DNA from: Rhodospirillales bacterium
GTDB taxonomy: Bacteria; Pseudomonadota; Alphaproteobacteria; Rhodospirillales; JAPHTL01
Direction: 5' to 3'
Length of the DNA: 6,319 nucleotides
Assembly: GCA_026193355.1 (NCBI GenBank)
Contig: JAPHTL010000099.1
Span: 1-6,319 of the forward strand
The position numbers and the translations under genes are program-made. The notes under the pieces are model-generated. The model saw only the letters and a list, made by a program, of their open reading frames with translations, searched no databases and was not told where the DNA came from. This document shows positions 6,291 to 6,319 of the stretch, piece by piece; within the stretch, counting starts at the first letter, position 1; every line of letters starts with the position of its first letter.

Positions 6291-6319
6291 ATTTTACTCA
6301 AAAGCGGCGCAATCGTCAC
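6291..6319 (-). promoter_or_regulatory. Possible sigma70-type promoter, reading leftward
   Basis: On the minus strand GTGACG (6319-6314, 4 of 6 to TTGACA, keeping TGAC) is separated by exactly 17 nt from TAAAAT (6296-6291, 5 of 6 to TATAAT). A transcript would start at about the A at 6284. The -35 box touches the window edge, so its upstream context is unseen. The match is decent but such pairs also arise by chance; the terminator downstream on the same strand raises its credibility. Confidence 0.4.

Noticed and set aside
6260..6300. Possible + strand promoter (TTGGGC, 17 nt, AAAATT) pointing out of the window
   Set aside because: The -10 match is only 3 of 6 and no downstream gene is visible; it is weaker than the minus-strand pair in the same bases.
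6110..6319. Minus-strand frame of 69 codons opening with GTG at the window edge and running into the 3' end of tag
   Set aside because: It passes through all the hairpins and the terminator, continues antisense into tag, has low-complexity Ser/Gly content and no recognisable motif. A start at the window edge cannot be judged.

Overview
The window looks like chromosomal DNA from an alphaproteobacterium, probably Rhodospirillales-like. The lineage is inferred from gene order and protein style; the rank is uncertain. It is moderately GC-rich, and every recognised gene lies on the + strand, packed head to tail.

Layout: the 3' part of nuoM (1-387) and complete nuoN (403-1866) form the end of a respiratory complex I (nuo) operon. 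Continuing in the same direction are birA (biotin protein ligase, 1863-2642), coaX (type III pantothenate kinase, 2682-3458), rnj (ribonuclease J, 3455-5128), mce (methylmalonyl-CoA epimerase, 5148-5552) and a tag-family 3-methyladenine DNA glycosylase (5565-6128). Gaps are 12-39 nt, and two junctions (nuoN/birA and coaX/rnj) are ATGA overlaps. No terminator or obvious promoter was seen between the genes, so they may be read as one long unit.

The nuoN-birA-coaX-rnj-mce order is, from general knowledge, a familiar alphaproteobacterial arrangement. It couples respiration with biotin and CoA supply, RNA decay and propionyl-CoA/methylmalonyl-CoA metabolism: BirA biotinylates carboxylases such as propionyl-CoA carboxylase, CoaX starts CoA synthesis, and Mce epimerises the carboxylase product. 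The tag-like gene after mce is the less expected member, and its active-site motifs differ from those of E. coli Tag.

The last 191 bases (6129-6319) contain no convincing conventional protein gene but are not featureless. On the minus strand they hold, in order, a sigma70-like promoter (6319-6291), three small hairpins, and a clear intrinsic terminator (6182-6150) that converges on the end of tag. This could be a compact structured small RNA of about 135 nt. It also contains a 21-codon, very basic reading frame with a good Shine-Dalgarno and a TTG start. This is the main candidate for something undescribed; it rests on sequence pattern alone.
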